Below are positions 44,736 to 54,942 of a stretch of 64,000 nt of DNA, one piece after another; positions within the stretch are counted from its first letter, which is position 1; the number at the start of each line of letters is the position of its first letter. The stretch covers positions 434,001 to 498,000 of the forward strand of contig NZ_CP101655.1 of the NCBI RefSeq assembly GCF_028830055.1, given 5' to 3'. This DNA is from Pseudomonas serboccidentalis. GTDB taxonomy: Bacteria; Pseudomonadota; Gammaproteobacteria; Pseudomonadales; Pseudomonadaceae. The notes beneath the pieces are model-generated. The model was not told where the DNA came from. It saw nothing but the letters and a program-made list of their open reading frames with translations, and searched no databases. Made by a program: the position numbers and the translations under genes.

Positions 44736-45935
44736 TTATTTGTGCCGCGTGATGAAGGCGCGAATACGTTCGGCAGCTTCGACGCATTCGGCCAGTGGCG
44801 CGACCAGTGCCATGCGCACCCGACCGGCCCCCGGATTCACACCGTCCACTTCGCGGGACAGGTAAGAGCCTGGCACCACGGTCACATGTTCTTCGGCGAA
44901 CAGATCCCGGCAGAACGCCGCATCGTCACCTTGCACATTCGGCCACAGGTAGAAGCTGCCGTCCGGGCGCTGCACGTCCATCACCGGGCTGAGGATTTCC
45001 AGTACCGCGTCGAATTTCTCGCGGTACAGCGCGCGGTTGGCGCGCACATGCACTTCATCATTCCACGCGGCAACGCTGGCCAGTTGGGTTTGCACCGGCA
45101 TCGCGCAGCCGTGGTAGGTGCGGTACAGCAGGAAGCCCTTGAGGACGTCGGCGTCACCGGCGACGAAACCGGACCGCAGACCCGGCAGATTGGAGCGTTT
45201 GGACAGGCTGTGGAACACCACGCAGCGCTTGAAGTCCTTGCGGCCCAGTTCGACGCAGGCGCTGAGCAGGCCCGGCGGCGGAGTCTGTTCGTCGAAGTAC
45301 AGCTCGCTGTAGCACTCGTCGGCGGCGATCACGAAGTCATATTCGTCAGCCAGGGCGATCAGTTTTTTCAGCACATCGACCGGGATCAGCGCGCCGGTCG
45401 GGTTGCCCGGCGAGCAGAGGAACAGGATCTGGCAGCGTTTCCAGATCTCAGGCGATACCGCGTCGAAGTCCGGGTTGAAGCCGTTTTCGTCCAGGCACGG
45501 CAGGTAGTGCGGCTTGGCGCCGGCGAGGAACGCGGCGCCTTCGTAGATCTGATAGAACGGGTTAGGGCTGACCACCAGAGCGTCTTCGCCACGGTTGACC
45601 ACGGTCTGGGTGAAGGCGAACAGCGCTTCGCGGGTGCCGTTGACCGGCAGCACGTTGCGCGCCGGGTCAATCCAGCCGCCTGGCACGCCGAAACGGCGTT
45701 CGCACCAGCCGGCAATGGCTTCACGCAGGGCCGGGATGCCGAGCGTGGTCGGGTACACCGCCATCTGATCCAGATTATTCGCCAGCGCTTCGGCCACAAA
45801 GCTTGGGGAGCGATGTTTCGGCTCGCCGATCGACAGCGCGATCGGGCGTTTGTCCGGGTTCGGGGTCACGGTGCCGAGCAGGGCGCGGAGCTTTTCGAAC
45901 GGGTAGGGCTGGAGCTGGTTCAGAGCGTTGTTCAT
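44736..45935 (-). CDS. dapC: Succinyldiaminopimelate transaminase
   Basis: This 399-residue class I/II PLP aminotransferase makes N-succinyl-LL-diaminopimelate. The PLP lysine lies in HSLSKRSNLPGLRSGFVAG (about Lys240). The N-terminal PIALSIGEPKHRSP and CSPGNPTGALIP (about 170-181) are family hallmarks. ATG 45935 starts MNNALNQLQPYPFEKL; the frame to 46034 runs through a palindrome. It lies in the order glnD-dapC on the minus strand as in other pseudomonads, with 210 bp and a palindrome between. Confidence 0.95.
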   Translation of the reverse strand: MNNALNQLQPYPFEKLRALLGTVTPNPDKRPIALSIGEPKHRSPSFVAEALANNLDQMAVYPTTLGIPALREAIAGWCERRFGVPGGWIDPARNVLPVNGTREALFAFTQTVVNRGEDALVVSPNPFYQIYEGAAFLAGAKPHYLPCLDENGFNPDFDAVSPEIWKRCQILFLCSPGNPTGALIPVDVLKKLIALADEYDFVIAADECYSELYFDEQTPPPGLLSACVELGRKDFKRCVVFHSLSKRSNLPGLRSGFVAGDADVLKGFLLYRTYHGCAMPVQTQLASVAAWNDEVHVRANRALYREKFDAVLEILSPVMDVQRPDGSFYLWPNVQGDDAAFCRDLFAEEHVTVVPGSYLSREVDGVNPGAGRVRMALVAPLAECVEAAERIRAFITRHK

Positions 45936-45989
45936 GGATGCCTCGTTCAATGTGGAGAGAAAACTCTGATACTGACCAATGCACAAAAT

Positions 45990-46081
45990 CTGTAGGAGCG
46001 AGCCTGCTCGCGATGAGGGCTGCACATTCAACATCCATGCAAGCTGATGTGCCGCTATCGCGAGCAGGCTCGCTCCTACAG
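45990..46081. repeat. REP-type palindrome, family B
   Basis: CTGTAGGAGCGAGCCTGCTC and its complement around a 30-bp centre. It lies between glnD and dapC. Confidence 0.88.
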
Positions 46082-46145
46082 GGGTTTTGATTAACAGGCT
46101 GGTATCGGAGTGATCCTTCCCATCGGGGTAATGGATTAATTCAAT

Positions 46146-48848
46146 TCAAATACTGATGCGCGATAGCTTGATATCCGGTTCCTGATTGACGCTCAGTTGT
46201 TCAACGATTGCATCCTGCAAGCGGCTGCACAGCAGCGGGTCGGAGAGCGGCTGGTTGTGGGCGTCGGTGATGAAGAACACGTCTTCCACCCGTTCGCCCA
46301 GGGTCGCAATCTTGGCGTTCTGCAGTGACAGGTCGAACTCGAGGAAGATCCCGCCGATACGCGCCAGCAGGCCCGGGCGATCCGGTGCGGTGAGTTCCAG
46401 CACCGTCACCGGACGCTGGGCATCGTTGTGGATTGTCACCTGCGGCGCAAAGGCGAAGTGCTTGAGCTGGCGCGGCACCCGGCGCTGGATGATCGTCGGG
46501 TAGTCGTCCGGGTTGCGCAGGGCTTCGGTCAGGCCGTCGCGAATCTGTTTGATTCGTGCCGGGTTGTCACCGATGGATTCGCCGTCGTTGTCGAGCACGA
46601 TGTAGGTGTCGAGGGTGAACTGGCTGCTTGAGGTGATGACCCGGGCGTCGTGAATGTTCAGGTTGAGCTGGTCCATCGCGGCTACGGTCACGGCAAAGAA
46701 GTCGTGCTGATCCGGGGCATAAATGAAGATCTGCGTGCCACCCTCGAATTCGCGCTGGGTGGTTTCCTTGATCAGCACCAGCGGCCCGCCATCGGCCGGT
46801 TGCTGCAGGATCGCGTCGCTGTGCCAGGCCACGTCGCCGGCGGTGTGACGCAGGAAATAGTCATCGCCCAATTGCGCCCACAACTGCTCGACGTCGTCCG
46901 GGTCGGTGCCGCCGCGCACCAGGATGTCCAGCGCCGCGCTCTGGGTCTGGCGGATCTGCTCTTCGCGATCCACCGGGTTTTCCAGGCCACGGCGCAGGGC
47001 ACGCTTGGTCTCGGTGTAGAGCTGGCGCAACAGACTGGCGCGCCACGAGTTCCACAGCGTCGGATTGGTCGCGTTGATGTCGGCCACGGTCAGCACGTAC
47101 AGATAATCCAGACGGGTTTCGTCGCCGACGATCTGCGCGAAATCGTGGATCACCTGCGGGTCGGACAGATCCTTGCGCTGCGCAGTGGTCGACATCACCA
47201 GATGGTTCTGCACCAGCCAGACGATCAGGCGGCTGTCCCATGTGGGCAGTTGATGGCGCTGGCAGAACGCTTCGGCATCGACCGCGCCGATGTCCGAGTG
47301 ATCGCCATGCCGGCCCTTGCCGATGTCGTGGTACAGACCCGCCATGTAGATGAGTTCGGGTTTGGGCAGTTTGGCCATGAGCTTGGCGGCCAGCGGGAAT
47401 TTTTCCGATACCTGGGTGTACTGCAACTTACGCAGGTGTTTGATCAGGTTCAGGGTGTGCGCGTCCACCGTATAGATGTGGAACAGGTCGTGCTGCATCT
47501 GCCCGACGATGAAGCCGAACTCCGGCAGGTAGCGTCCGAGGATGCCGTAGCGATTCATCCGGCGCAGGTTGCGGTGGATGCCGATCTTGCACTTGAACAG
47601 CTCGATGAACAGGCTGGTATTGCGGATGTCGTTGCGGAAGTTGTCGTCGATCAGATGGCGGTTCTCGCGCAGCAGACGAATGGTATCGGCGCGCACGCCT
47701 TTGATTTCCGGCTGCTGGGCCATCAACACGAAGATCTCGAGCATGGCGAACGGCGTGCGACGGAACACGTTGTCGTTGCGCGCCTCGATATAACCATCAT
47801 GCAACTGGAAGCGCGAGTTGATCGGCTGCGGCGGCGCTTCGTCTTCCGGGGCGAGGATGACTTCCTCGAAATGCTGAATGATCAGGTCGCTGAGCTGGGC
47901 AATGCTCATCACCACGCGGAAGTACTGCTGCATGAAGTTTTCGACCGCCTGTTTGGCGTCGTCGCCTTCAAAGCCCAGCAGGCCGGCGATGGTTCGTTGA
48001 TGATCGAACAGCAGGCGGTCTTCGGAGCGACCGGCAAGCATGTGCAGGGCGTAGCGCACTTTCCAGAGGAATTCCTGGGAGGAGGCCAGCAGCGCGTTTT
48101 CGCTCTCGACCAGAAAGCCTTCGCCGGCCAGAGCGCGCAGGTTCAGGGTGCCGTACTGACGACGGGCGACCCACAAAATGGTCTGGATATCCCGCAGGCC
48201 GCCGGGCGAGCCTTTGACGTTGGGTTCCAGGTTGTATTCGGTGTCGTTGTACTTGTGGTGACGGGCCTTCTGCTCGGCGCGTTTGGCCAGGAAGAACTCC
48301 TTGGCCGGCCACATGTGTGCGGTGCTGGTGACGTCGAGCATGCGCTGACGCAGACGCTCGGGACCGCAGATGGTGCGGCTTTCCATCAGGTTGGTGACCA
48401 CCGTCAGGTCGGCCCGTGCTTCCTCGGCGCACTCATCGACCGAGCGTACGCTCTGACCGACTTCCAGGCCGATGTCCCACAGCAGCGTCAGAAAACGCTC
48501 GATGGAATCACGGAAAACTTCGTGATCGGCGCTGTCCAGCAGGATCAGCAGGTCGATGTCGGAATACGGGTGCAGCTCACCCCGGCCATAGCCACCGACC
48601 GCGACCAGCGCAATGTCGGCGTCTTCGCTCCAGTTGAACTGCTCCCAGGCCTTTTGCAGGATGTTGTCGACGAACCAGGCACGGTCTTCGATCAGCCGGC
48701 GGATGTCACGGCCATTGCGAAAACGCGTGTCGAGCACCTCGCGAGCCTGGCGGATCGCCTTCTTGAACGCCGCAATGGGACTCGCTTTCAGGGCCAGTTC
48801 AGCCTGGAACTGGCCGCGGTCGAAGAGTTCGGGATCCACCTGCGGCAT
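46146..48848 (-). CDS. glnD: Bifunctional uridylyltransferase/UR-removing enzyme
   Basis: This 900-residue nitrogen sensor uridylylates PII under nitrogen limitation and removes UMP when glutamine is high. The nucleotidyltransferase motif [19 protein letters not shown] (about 86-104) is complete. The HD domain shows [14 protein letters not shown] (about 501-514), and two ACT domains occupy the last about 200 residues for glutamine sensing. Length is normal. AAGGAAAG lies 9 bases before the ATG. It is downstream of map on the same strand across a 61-bp spacer with a 20-bp tandem duplication. Confidence 0.97.
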   Translation of the reverse strand: MPQVDPELFDRGQFQAELALKASPIAAFKKAIRQAREVLDTRFRNGRDIRRLIEDRAWFVDNILQKAWEQFNWSEDADIALVAVGGYGRGELHPYSDIDLLILLDSADHEVFRDSIERFLTLLWDIGLEVGQSVRSVDECAEEARADLTVVTNLMESRTICGPERLRQRMLDVTSTAHMWPAKEFFLAKRAEQKARHHKYNDTEYNLEPNVKGSPGGLRDIQTILWVARRQYGTLNLRALAGEGFLVESENALLASSQEFLWKVRYALHMLAGRSEDRLLFDHQRTIAGLLGFEGDDAKQAVENFMQQYFRVVMSIAQLSDLIIQHFEEVILAPEDEAPPQPINSRFQLHDGYIEARNDNVFRRTPFAMLEIFVLMAQQPEIKGVRADTIRLLRENRHLIDDNFRNDIRNTSLFIELFKCKIGIHRNLRRMNRYGILGRYLPEFGFIVGQMQHDLFHIYTVDAHTLNLIKHLRKLQYTQVSEKFPLAAKLMAKLPKPELIYMAGLYHDIGKGRHGDHSDIGAVDAEAFCQRHQLPTWDSRLIVWLVQNHLVMSTTAQRKDLSDPQVIHDFAQIVGDETRLDYLYVLTVADINATNPTLWNSWRASLLRQLYTETKRALRRGLENPVDREEQIRQTQSAALDILVRGGTDPDDVEQLWAQLGDDYFLRHTAGDVAWHSDAILQQPADGGPLVLIKETTQREFEGGTQIFIYAPDQHDFFAVTVAAMDQLNLNIHDARVITSSSQFTLDTYIVLDNDGESIGDNPARIKQIRDGLTEALRNPDDYPTIIQRRVPRQLKHFAFAPQVTIHNDAQRPVTVLELTAPDRPGLLARIGGIFLEFDLSLQNAKIATLGERVEDVFFITDAHNQPLSDPLLCSRLQDAIVEQLSVNQEPDIKLSRISI

Positions 48849-48867
48849 CGATTGGCTTTCCTTCTAT

Positions 48868-48907
48868 AAAGGCTGGGAGCGTTCTTGAAAGGCTGGGAGC
48901 GTTCTTG
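48868..48907. repeat. 20-bp perfect tandem duplication between map and glnD
   Basis: AAAGGCTGGGAGCGTTCTTG occurs at 48868-48887 and again at 48888-48907, inside the 61-bp spacer. Confidence 0.95.
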
Positions 48908-48909
48908 GA

Positions 48910-49692
48910 TCAGGCCGAGACGCGCGGGATGGTGTCGTCGGCGCGCAGGGTGAAGATCTCGTAGCCGGTATCGGTTACCAGCAGGGTGTGTTCCCACTGA
49001 GCCGAGAGCTTGCGGTCCTTGGTGATCGCGGTCCAGCCGTCGCCCAGCACCTTGGTGTCGGCCTTGCCCTGGTTGATCATCGGCTCGATGGTGAAGGTCA
49101 TGCCGGCCTTCAGTTCCATGCCGGTGCCGGCGCGACCATAGTGCAGGATCTGCGGTTCTTCGTGGAACACCTTGCCGATGCCGTGGCCGCAGAACTCGCG
49201 AACTACCGAAAAGCCGTTCTTTTCAGCGTGCTTCTGGATGACTTCACCGATATCGCCGAGGCGGCAGCCAGGTTTGACGATTTCGATCGCCTTGTACATG
49301 CATTCCTGGGTGATCTGCGACAGACGTTCGGCCCAGACCGGCACTTCACCGACGTGGAACATGCGGCTGGTGTCGCCGTGGTAGCCGTCCTTGATCACGG
49401 TGACGTCGATATTCAGCGTGTCGCCGTTTTTCAGCGGCTTTTCATTCGGAATGCCGTGGCAGACCACGTGATTGATCGAGGTGCAGATCGACTTCGGGAA
49501 ACCCTTGTAATTGAGCGGGGCCGGGATAGCCTGCTGCACATTGACGATGTAGTCGTGGCAGATCTTGTCCAGTTGATCGGTGGTCACGCCCGGTTTGACG
49601 TGTTCGGCAATCATTTCCAGCACATCGGCGGCCAGTTTGCCGGCGACACGCATGCCAGCGATGTCCTCGGGGGTTTTGAGGTTGACGGTCAT
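48910..49692 (-). CDS. map: Methionine aminopeptidase type I
   Basis: This 260-residue metalloenzyme removes the initiator Met from nascent proteins. All five metal ligands are visible in context: NIDVTVIKDGYHGDTSRMF (two Asp), the His of GHGIGKVFHEEPQ, Glu in TIEPMINQG and Glu in AQWEHTLLV. ATG 49692 gives the standard MTVNLKTPEDIAGMR start; the longer frame to 49971 covers the rpsB promoter region. It is divergent from rpsB, as is common in proteobacteria. Confidence 0.97.
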   Translation of the reverse strand: MTVNLKTPEDIAGMRVAGKLAADVLEMIAEHVKPGVTTDQLDKICHDYIVNVQQAIPAPLNYKGFPKSICTSINHVVCHGIPNEKPLKNGDTLNIDVTVIKDGYHGDTSRMFHVGEVPVWAERLSQITQECMYKAIEIVKPGCRLGDIGEVIQKHAEKNGFSVVREFCGHGIGKVFHEEPQILHYGRAGTGMELKAGMTFTIEPMINQGKADTKVLGDGWTAITKDRKLSAQWEHTLLVTDTGYEIFTLRADDTIPRVSA

Positions 49693-50065
49693 ACAGGCTC
49701 TCTCTGCGCTCGGCGGCGCTTGCTGATACGGATTGGGTGGCAAGTGTTTGTTTTGCGACCCTGAAAAACCCGATTCTAACAGACGAAAGGCGCAAATCCG
49801 CGCCTGCGTGCATCGTCTCTCTCTATACAATGGTGTGCCTGAAGGCGATTCCAAGGGGGCTGCGCCCATGTCCTTGGTGCGATTACAGATTCCGGGTTCC
49901 GTTTCTGTGCACCCTGTGGTATAAAATGCGCCGCTTTCCGGGGATACCCCGAAAAGCTTAAATCCACACACGTGTCGACACGATGACCTGGGTGCTTTTG
50001 GCTTTATGCCACTGGTTGGTCATTGGGATACGTGGAGGCCAAACCCGACTTATTAAGGAACTATC
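49693..50065. other. map-rpsB divergent intergenic region
   Basis: 373 bp without a gene. It holds the rpsB promoter (49897-49925) and a leader of about 130 nt. The map promoter must also lie here, but no clear minus-strand boxes were found. Confidence 0.75.
49897..49925 (+). promoter_or_regulatory. Candidate rpsB-tsf promoter
   Basis: TTCCGT (49897-49902), 17-bp spacer, TATAAA (49920-49925, within TATAAAAT). This gives a leader of about 130 nt; in enterobacteria the rpsB leader is the target of S2 autoregulation. Confidence 0.55.
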
Positions 50066-50803
50066 ATGTCCCAAGTCAATATGCGCGATATGCTGAAGGC
50101 CGGTGTGCACTTCGGTCACCAAACCCGTTACTGGAATCCGAAAATGGGTAAGTACATTTTCGGCGCGCGTAACAAGATTCACATCATCAACCTTGAAAAA
50201 ACCCTGCCAATGTTCAACGAAGCTCTGACTTTCGTAGAGCGTCTGGCCCAGGGCAAAAACAAGATTCTGTTCGTCGGCACCAAGCGTTCCGCTGGCAAGA
50301 TCGTTGCTGAAGAAGCAGCACGTTGCGGTTCGCCGTACGTCGATCACCGCTGGTTGGGCGGCATGCTGACCAACTTCAAAACCATTCGTGCTTCCATCAA
50401 GCGTCTGCGTGACCTTGAAGTACAAGCCGAAGACGGTACTTTCGCCAAGCTGACCAAGAAAGAAGCGCTGATGCGCTCCCGTGACCTGGAAAAGCTGGAT
50501 CGCTCCCTGGGCGGCATCAAGGACATGGGCGGTCTGCCTGACGCACTGTTCGTGATCGACGTTGATCACGAGCGCATCGCGATCACCGAAGCCAACAAGC
50601 TGGGCATCCCGGTCATCGGCGTTGTCGACACCAACAGCAGCCCGGAAGGCGTTGACTACATCATCCCAGGCAACGATGACGCAATCCGCGCTATCCAGCT
50701 GTACATGGGTTCGATGGCTGACGCAGTGATCCGTGGTCGCAACAATGTTGCTGGCGGCACTGTTGAATTCGCAGCTGAAGAAACTCAGGCTGCAGCTGAG
50801 TAA
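50066..50803 (+). CDS. rpsB: 30S ribosomal protein S2
   Basis: A 245-residue small-subunit protein, with the family start [20 protein letters not shown] and the signature [20 protein letters not shown] (about 29-48). The central helical insertion (about 100-160) and the Ala/Glu-rich C-terminus are normal. The codon use is strongly biased, as expected for a highly expressed gene. AAGGA lies 8 bases before ATG 50066. It is followed by a terminator, then tsf after 192 bp. Confidence 0.97.
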   Translation: MSQVNMRDMLKAGVHFGHQTRYWNPKMGKYIFGARNKIHIINLEKTLPMFNEALTFVERLAQGKNKILFVGTKRSAGKIVAEEAARCGSPYVDHRWLGGMLTNFKTIRASIKRLRDLEVQAEDGTFAKLTKKEALMRSRDLEKLDRSLGGIKDMGGLPDALFVIDVDHERIAITEANKLGIPVIGVVDTNSSPEGVDYIIPGNDDAIRAIQLYMGSMADAVIRGRNNVAGGTVEFAAEETQAAAE

Positions 50804-50831
50804 TTGACGCCCTGGCGTTGACTCAGTAAGC

Positions 50832-50857
50832 AAAAAGGGGGCTTGGCCCCCTTTTTG
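50832..50857 (+). terminator. Terminator/attenuator between rpsB and tsf
   Basis: AAAAAGGGGGC / GCCCCCTTTTT with a tight loop, followed by G. It may reduce rather than stop tsf transcription. Confidence 0.85.
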
Positions 50858-50995
50858 CCACCTCGAAAACCATTTGTCGGCGGCGCAGCTACAGCTTCTG
50901 TAACGTGCAGCAGCTACAAGGTGGGGCTCGGGACGAATTGAACGCCCGTTCGATCGGGTGGAATGGTTGAAAACCTATCCAAGAGGAATTTGAAA

Positions 50996-51859
50996 ATGGC
51001 AGCAATTACTGCAGCGTTGGTTAAAGAACTGCGCGAGCGTACCGGCGAAGGCATGATGGACTGCAAGAAAGCCCTGGAAAAGGCTGACGGCGACATCGAA
51101 AAAGCCATTGATGACATGCGTGCTTCGGGCGCGATCAAGGCTGCGAAAAAGGCTGGCAACGTTGCCGCTGAAGGCGCAATCGCAATCAAGGACGACGGTA
51201 AAGCTGCCGTTATCCTGGAAGTGAACTCGCAGACCGACTTCCTGGCTCTGCAAGACGACTTCAAGAACTTCGTTGCTGCCAGCGTTGAAAAAGCCTTCGC
51301 TGACAAACTGACCGACGCTGCTCCGCTGATCGCTGCTCAAGAAGCCGCTCGCGAAGCACTGGTTGCCAAAGTAGGCGAGAACGTCAACATTCGTCGTCTG
51401 ACCCGTATCGAAGGTGACGTTGTAGGTTCGTACCTGCACGGCAACAAGATCGGTGTTGTGGTGGCTCTGAAAGGCGGTGACGTCGAGCTGGCCAAAGACA
51501 TCGCGATGCACGTAGCTGCCAGCAACCCTGAGTTCCTGCTGCCTTCGCAAGTTTCGGCTGAAGCGATCGAGCGTGAAAAAGCTGTGTTCATGCAGCTGAA
51601 CGAAGAGAAGATCAAAGGCAAGCCAGAAAACATTGTTGAGAACATGGTCAAAGGCCGTATCAGCAAGTTCCTGGCAGAAGCGAGCCTGGTTGAGCAGGCG
51701 TTCGTCAAGAACCCTGAAATCAAGGTTGGCGAGCTGGCCAAGAAAGGCGGCGCAGAAATCGTTTCCTTCACCTACTTCAAAGTAGGCGAAGGCATCGAGA
51801 AGCCGGTCGACAACTTCGCTGAAGAAGTTGCTGCCCAGCTGGCTGCCGCCAAGCAATAA
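50996..51859 (+). CDS. tsf: Elongation factor Ts
   Basis: This 287-residue nucleotide-exchange factor recycles EF-Tu-GDP. The N-terminal UBA-like domain includes LRERTGEGMMDCKKAL (about 12-27), and the core holds the TDF motif that intrudes into EF-Tu (NSQTDFLALQDDF, about 79-91). Length matches pseudomonad EF-Ts. ATG 50996 has AAGAGGAA upstream; the longer frame from 50963 begins at a GTG without a ribosome site. It follows rpsB in the conserved order. Confidence 0.97.
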   Translation: MAAITAALVKELRERTGEGMMDCKKALEKADGDIEKAIDDMRASGAIKAAKKAGNVAAEGAIAIKDDGKAAVILEVNSQTDFLALQDDFKNFVAASVEKAFADKLTDAAPLIAAQEAAREALVAKVGENVNIRRLTRIEGDVVGSYLHGNKIGVVVALKGGDVELAKDIAMHVAASNPEFLLPSQVSAEAIEREKAVFMQLNEEKIKGKPENIVENMVKGRISKFLAEASLVEQAFVKNPEIKVGELAKKGGAEIVSFTYFKVGEGIEKPVDNFAEEVAAQLAAAKQ

Positions 51860-51882
51860 GACGGTTTTTCAACTGTCGCCCG

Positions 51883-51917
51883 AAAGAGGCTGCCCGCTCA
51901 CGCGCGCAGCCTCTTTT
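51883..51917 (+). terminator. Terminator after tsf
   Basis: AAGAGGCTGC / GCAGCCTCTTTT with a 12-nt loop and four T, about 25 bases after the stop. Confidence 0.85.
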
Positions 51918-52069
51918 CAGATGGGGTTACCAATTTTTAATTGGTTTCCACTTGGAACTGACTTACAAAGCCATGTTCCGATGGCGCTGAAGCAGCGCCA
52001 AGCTAGAGTGAACGCCAGCTGTAAACAGCTCGCAAAGAATTTTTAAATACGCCGCAGGAGAGATTCGCA

Positions 52070-52813
52070 ATGGCTCAGCAGGGCAGTGGTTATCAGGCTC
52101 GCTATAAACGCATTCTACTCAAGCTTAGCGGCGAGGCCCTGATGGGCTCGGAAGAGTTCGGGATCGATCCGAAAGTCCTGGATCGCATGGCGCTGGAAGT
52201 CGGCCAACTGGTCGGCATCGGTGTACAGGTCGGTCTGGTGATCGGCGGTGGCAACCTGTTCCGTGGCGAGGCCTTGAGCAAGGCTGGCATGGATCGGGTA
52301 ACAGGCGACCACATGGGCATGCTGGCCACTGTGATGAACGCTCTGGCCATGCGCGATGCGCTGGAACGTGCCAATATCTCGGCCATCGTGATGTCGGCCA
52401 TTTCCATGGTTGGCGTTACTGATCACTATGATCGCCGCAAAGCGATGCGCCACCTGAACTCCAAGGACGTCGTGATTTTCGCGGCCGGTACCGGCAATCC
52501 GTTCTTCACCACGGATTCGGCAGCCTGCCTGCGTGCCATCGAAATCGATGCCGACGTCGTGCTGAAGGCGACCAAGGTTGATGGCGTCTACACCGCTGAC
52601 CCGTTCAAGGACCCGCATGCCGAGAAGTTCGATCATCTGACTTATGATGAAGTACTGGATCGCAAGCTGGGTGTAATGGATCTGACAGCAATTTGCCTGT
52701 GCCGCGACCATAAGATGCCGCTGCGCGTATTCAACATGAACAAGCCTGGCGCCCTGCTGAACATCGTACATGGCGGCGCTGAAGGAACCCTGATCGAGGA
52801 AGTTCAACAATGA
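52070..52813 (+). CDS. pyrH: UMP kinase
   Basis: This 247-residue amino-acid-kinase-fold enzyme phosphorylates UMP to UDP. Visible parts are [14 protein letters not shown] (about 14-27), IGGGNLFRG (about 59-67), the UMP-binding GVTDHYDRR (about 115-123) and [19 protein letters not shown] (about 138-156). GCAGGAG lies 8 bases upstream. It overlaps frr by 4 bases (ATGA). Confidence 0.97.
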
Positions 52814-53367
52814 TCAACGAAATCAAGAAAGACGCCAAAGAGCGCATGCAGAAGTCGGTGGAATCGCTGTCCCACAACTTCGGTCGCATCCGCACCGGTC
52901 AGGCGCACCCAAGCATCCTGGAAGGTGTGATGGTTCCGTACTACGGCGCTGACACCCCGATCAAGCAAGTGGCCAACATCACCGTCAAAGACGCCCGTAC
53001 CCTGCAAGTCGTTGCGTTCGAACGCAACATGCTGGGCGCCGTCGACAAGGCGATCGGCAGTGCAGGTCTGAACCTGAACCCGACCAACCTGGGTGAACTG
53101 CTGCTGATCAGCATGCCGGCTCTGACCGAAGAAACCCGTCGTGGCTTCACCAAGCAGGCGCGTGACGTGGCTGAAGACGCCCGTGTTGCCGTGCGCAACA
53201 TTCGTCGTGACGCGAACAGTTCGCTGAAGGATCTGGTCAAGGAAAAAGAGATCAGTGAAGACGAAGAGCGTCGCGCTACCGGCGAAATCGACGACCTGAC
53301 CAAGAAGTTCGTGGCTGAAATCGACGCGAAGCTGGCAGAGAAAGAAAAAGACCTGATGGCCGTATAA
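52810..53367 (+). CDS. frr: Ribosome recycling factor
   Basis: This 185-residue two-domain factor splits post-termination ribosomes together with EF-G. The signature [14 protein letters not shown] (about 24-37), [15 protein letters not shown] (about 46-60) and the long helical hub complete it. It is coupled to pyrH (ATGA) and followed by uppS after 13 bases, so it lies in the pyrH-frr-uppS-cdsA-dxr unit. Confidence 0.97.
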
Positions 53368-53380
53368 GGGTCGCGTTTCA

Positions 53381-54136
53381 ATGGAAAAGACCAAGCAGTC
53401 TGCGCCGTCCGCGGTGCCGCGCCATGTCGCGATCATCATGGATGGCAACAATCGCTGGGCGAAGAAACGCTTCATGCCGGGTGTCGCCGGGCATAAGGCA
53501 GGCGTGGATGCTGTGCGGGCAGTGATCGAGGTGTGCGCCGAGGCCAAAGTCGAAGTGCTCACCCTGTTCGCCTTTTCCAGCGAAAACTGGCAGCGCCCGG
53601 CCGATGAGGTCAGTGCCTTGATGGATTTGTTCTTCAAGGCGTTGCGTCGTGAGGCCAAGCGCCTCAACGACAACAACATCAGTTTGCGCATCATCGGCGA
53701 TCGCTCGCGCTTCCACCCTGAGCTTCAGGCGGCGATGCGCGAGGCCGAAGCCATGACGGCCGGGGCGAACCGCTTCATCCTGCAGATCGCCGCCAACTAC
53801 GGCGGTCAGTGGGATATTGCACAGGCTGCACAGCGTCTGGCGCGTGAAGTTCAGGCCGGGCATCTGCGCCCGGAGGACATCACTCCGGATCTGCTGCAAA
53901 CCTGTCTGGCGACGGGCGACCTGCCGTTGCCGGACTTGTGCATCCGCACCGGTGGCGAGCACCGCATCAGCAACTTCCTCTTGTGGCAACTGGCCTACGC
54001 CGAGTTGTACTTCTCCGACCTGTTCTGGCCGGACTTCAAACACGAAGCCATGCGCACGGCGCTGGCCGATTTCGCTTCACGCCAGCGTCGTTTCGGTAAA
54101 ACGAGCGAGCAGGTCGAAGCTGGAGCCCGGGTTTAA
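53381..54136 (+). CDS. uppS: Undecaprenyl diphosphate synthase (cis-prenyltransferase)
   Basis: This 251-residue enzyme adds eight isopentenyl units to farnesyl-PP, making the C55 lipid carrier for cell-wall and O-antigen synthesis. The catalytic Asp lies in IIMDGNNRWAKKR (about 19-31). Other conserved blocks are TLFAFSSENWQRP (about 61-73) and DLCIRTGGEHRISNFLLWQ (about 186-204). Its stop overlaps the cdsA start by one base (TAATG). Confidence 0.97.
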   Translation: MEKTKQSAPSAVPRHVAIIMDGNNRWAKKRFMPGVAGHKAGVDAVRAVIEVCAEAKVEVLTLFAFSSENWQRPADEVSALMDLFFKALRREAKRLNDNNISLRIIGDRSRFHPELQAAMREAEAMTAGANRFILQIAANYGGQWDIAQAAQRLAREVQAGHLRPEDITPDLLQTCLATGDLPLPDLCIRTGGEHRISNFLLWQLAYAELYFSDLFWPDFKHEAMRTALADFASRQRRFGKTSEQVEAGARV

Positions 54137-54942
54137 TGCTTAAACAACGAATCATCACTGCGCTGATCCTGCTGCCGATCGCTCTGTGCGGGTTTTTCCT
54201 GCTCGAGGGTTCCGGTTTTGCGCTGTTCATTGGTCTGGTCGTAAGCCTGGGGGCCTGGGAATGGGCGCGTCTGGCGGGCTTCACCGCGCAGTCGTTCCGT
54301 GTTGGCTATGCCGCTGTCGTCGCGTTGATGCTGTTCGTCATGTACGTCTTGCCGGGTCTTGCCCCGTGGGTGTTGGGCGCGTCGGTGTTGTGGTGGGCAG
54401 TGGCGACGTACCTGGTGCTGACGTATCCGCGCTCGAGCGAGCACTGGTCCACGGCGGCCACCAAACTGGTGATCGGCCTGCTGATCCTGCTGCCGGCCTG
54501 GCAAGGGCTGGTGCAGATCAAGCAGTACCCGCTGGGTAACTGGCTGATCATGGCGGTGATGGTGCTGGTCTGGGGGGCCGATATCGGTGCCTATTTCTCC
54601 GGTCGTGCCTTTGGCAAGCGCAAGCTGGCGCCGCAAGTCAGCCCGGGCAAAAGCTGGGAAGGTGTTTACGGTGGTCTTGCGCTGAGTCTGGTGATTACCG
54701 CTGTCGTCGGTCTGGTTCGCGACTGGACCGTGGGTGAACTGCTCAAAGGTCTGGTCGGTGCTGCATTGATCGTCTTTATTTCGGTAGTGGGCGACCTCAC
54801 TGAAAGCATGTTCAAGCGTCAGTCCGGCATCAAGGACAGCAGCAACCTGCTGCCCGGTCATGGCGGTGTGCTTGATCGCATCGACAGCCTGACCGCTGCG
54901 ATCCCGATTTTCGCTGTGTTGCTGTGGATGGCCGCACCGTGA
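54136..54942 (+). CDS. cdsA: Phosphatidate cytidylyltransferase
   Basis: A 268-residue inner-membrane enzyme making CDP-diacylglycerol from phosphatidic acid and CTP. It has about seven to eight TM helices. The CdsA signature [20 protein letters not shown] (about 216-235) and [11 protein letters not shown] (about 239-249) are complete. Overlaps on both sides (uppS 1 base, dxr 4 bases) indicate tight coupling. Confidence 0.96.
   Translation: MLKQRIITALILLPIALCGFFLLEGSGFALFIGLVVSLGAWEWARLAGFTAQSFRVGYAAVVALMLFVMYVLPGLAPWVLGASVLWWAVATYLVLTYPRSSEHWSTAATKLVIGLLILLPAWQGLVQIKQYPLGNWLIMAVMVLVWGADIGAYFSGRAFGKRKLAPQVSPGKSWEGVYGGLALSLVITAVVGLVRDWTVGELLKGLVGAALIVFISVVGDLTESMFKRQSGIKDSSNLLPGHGGVLDRIDSLTAAIPIFAVLLWMAAP

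Noticed and set aside
49693..49971. N-terminal extension of Map
   Set aside because: It covers the rpsB promoter and leader region and is absent from the family.
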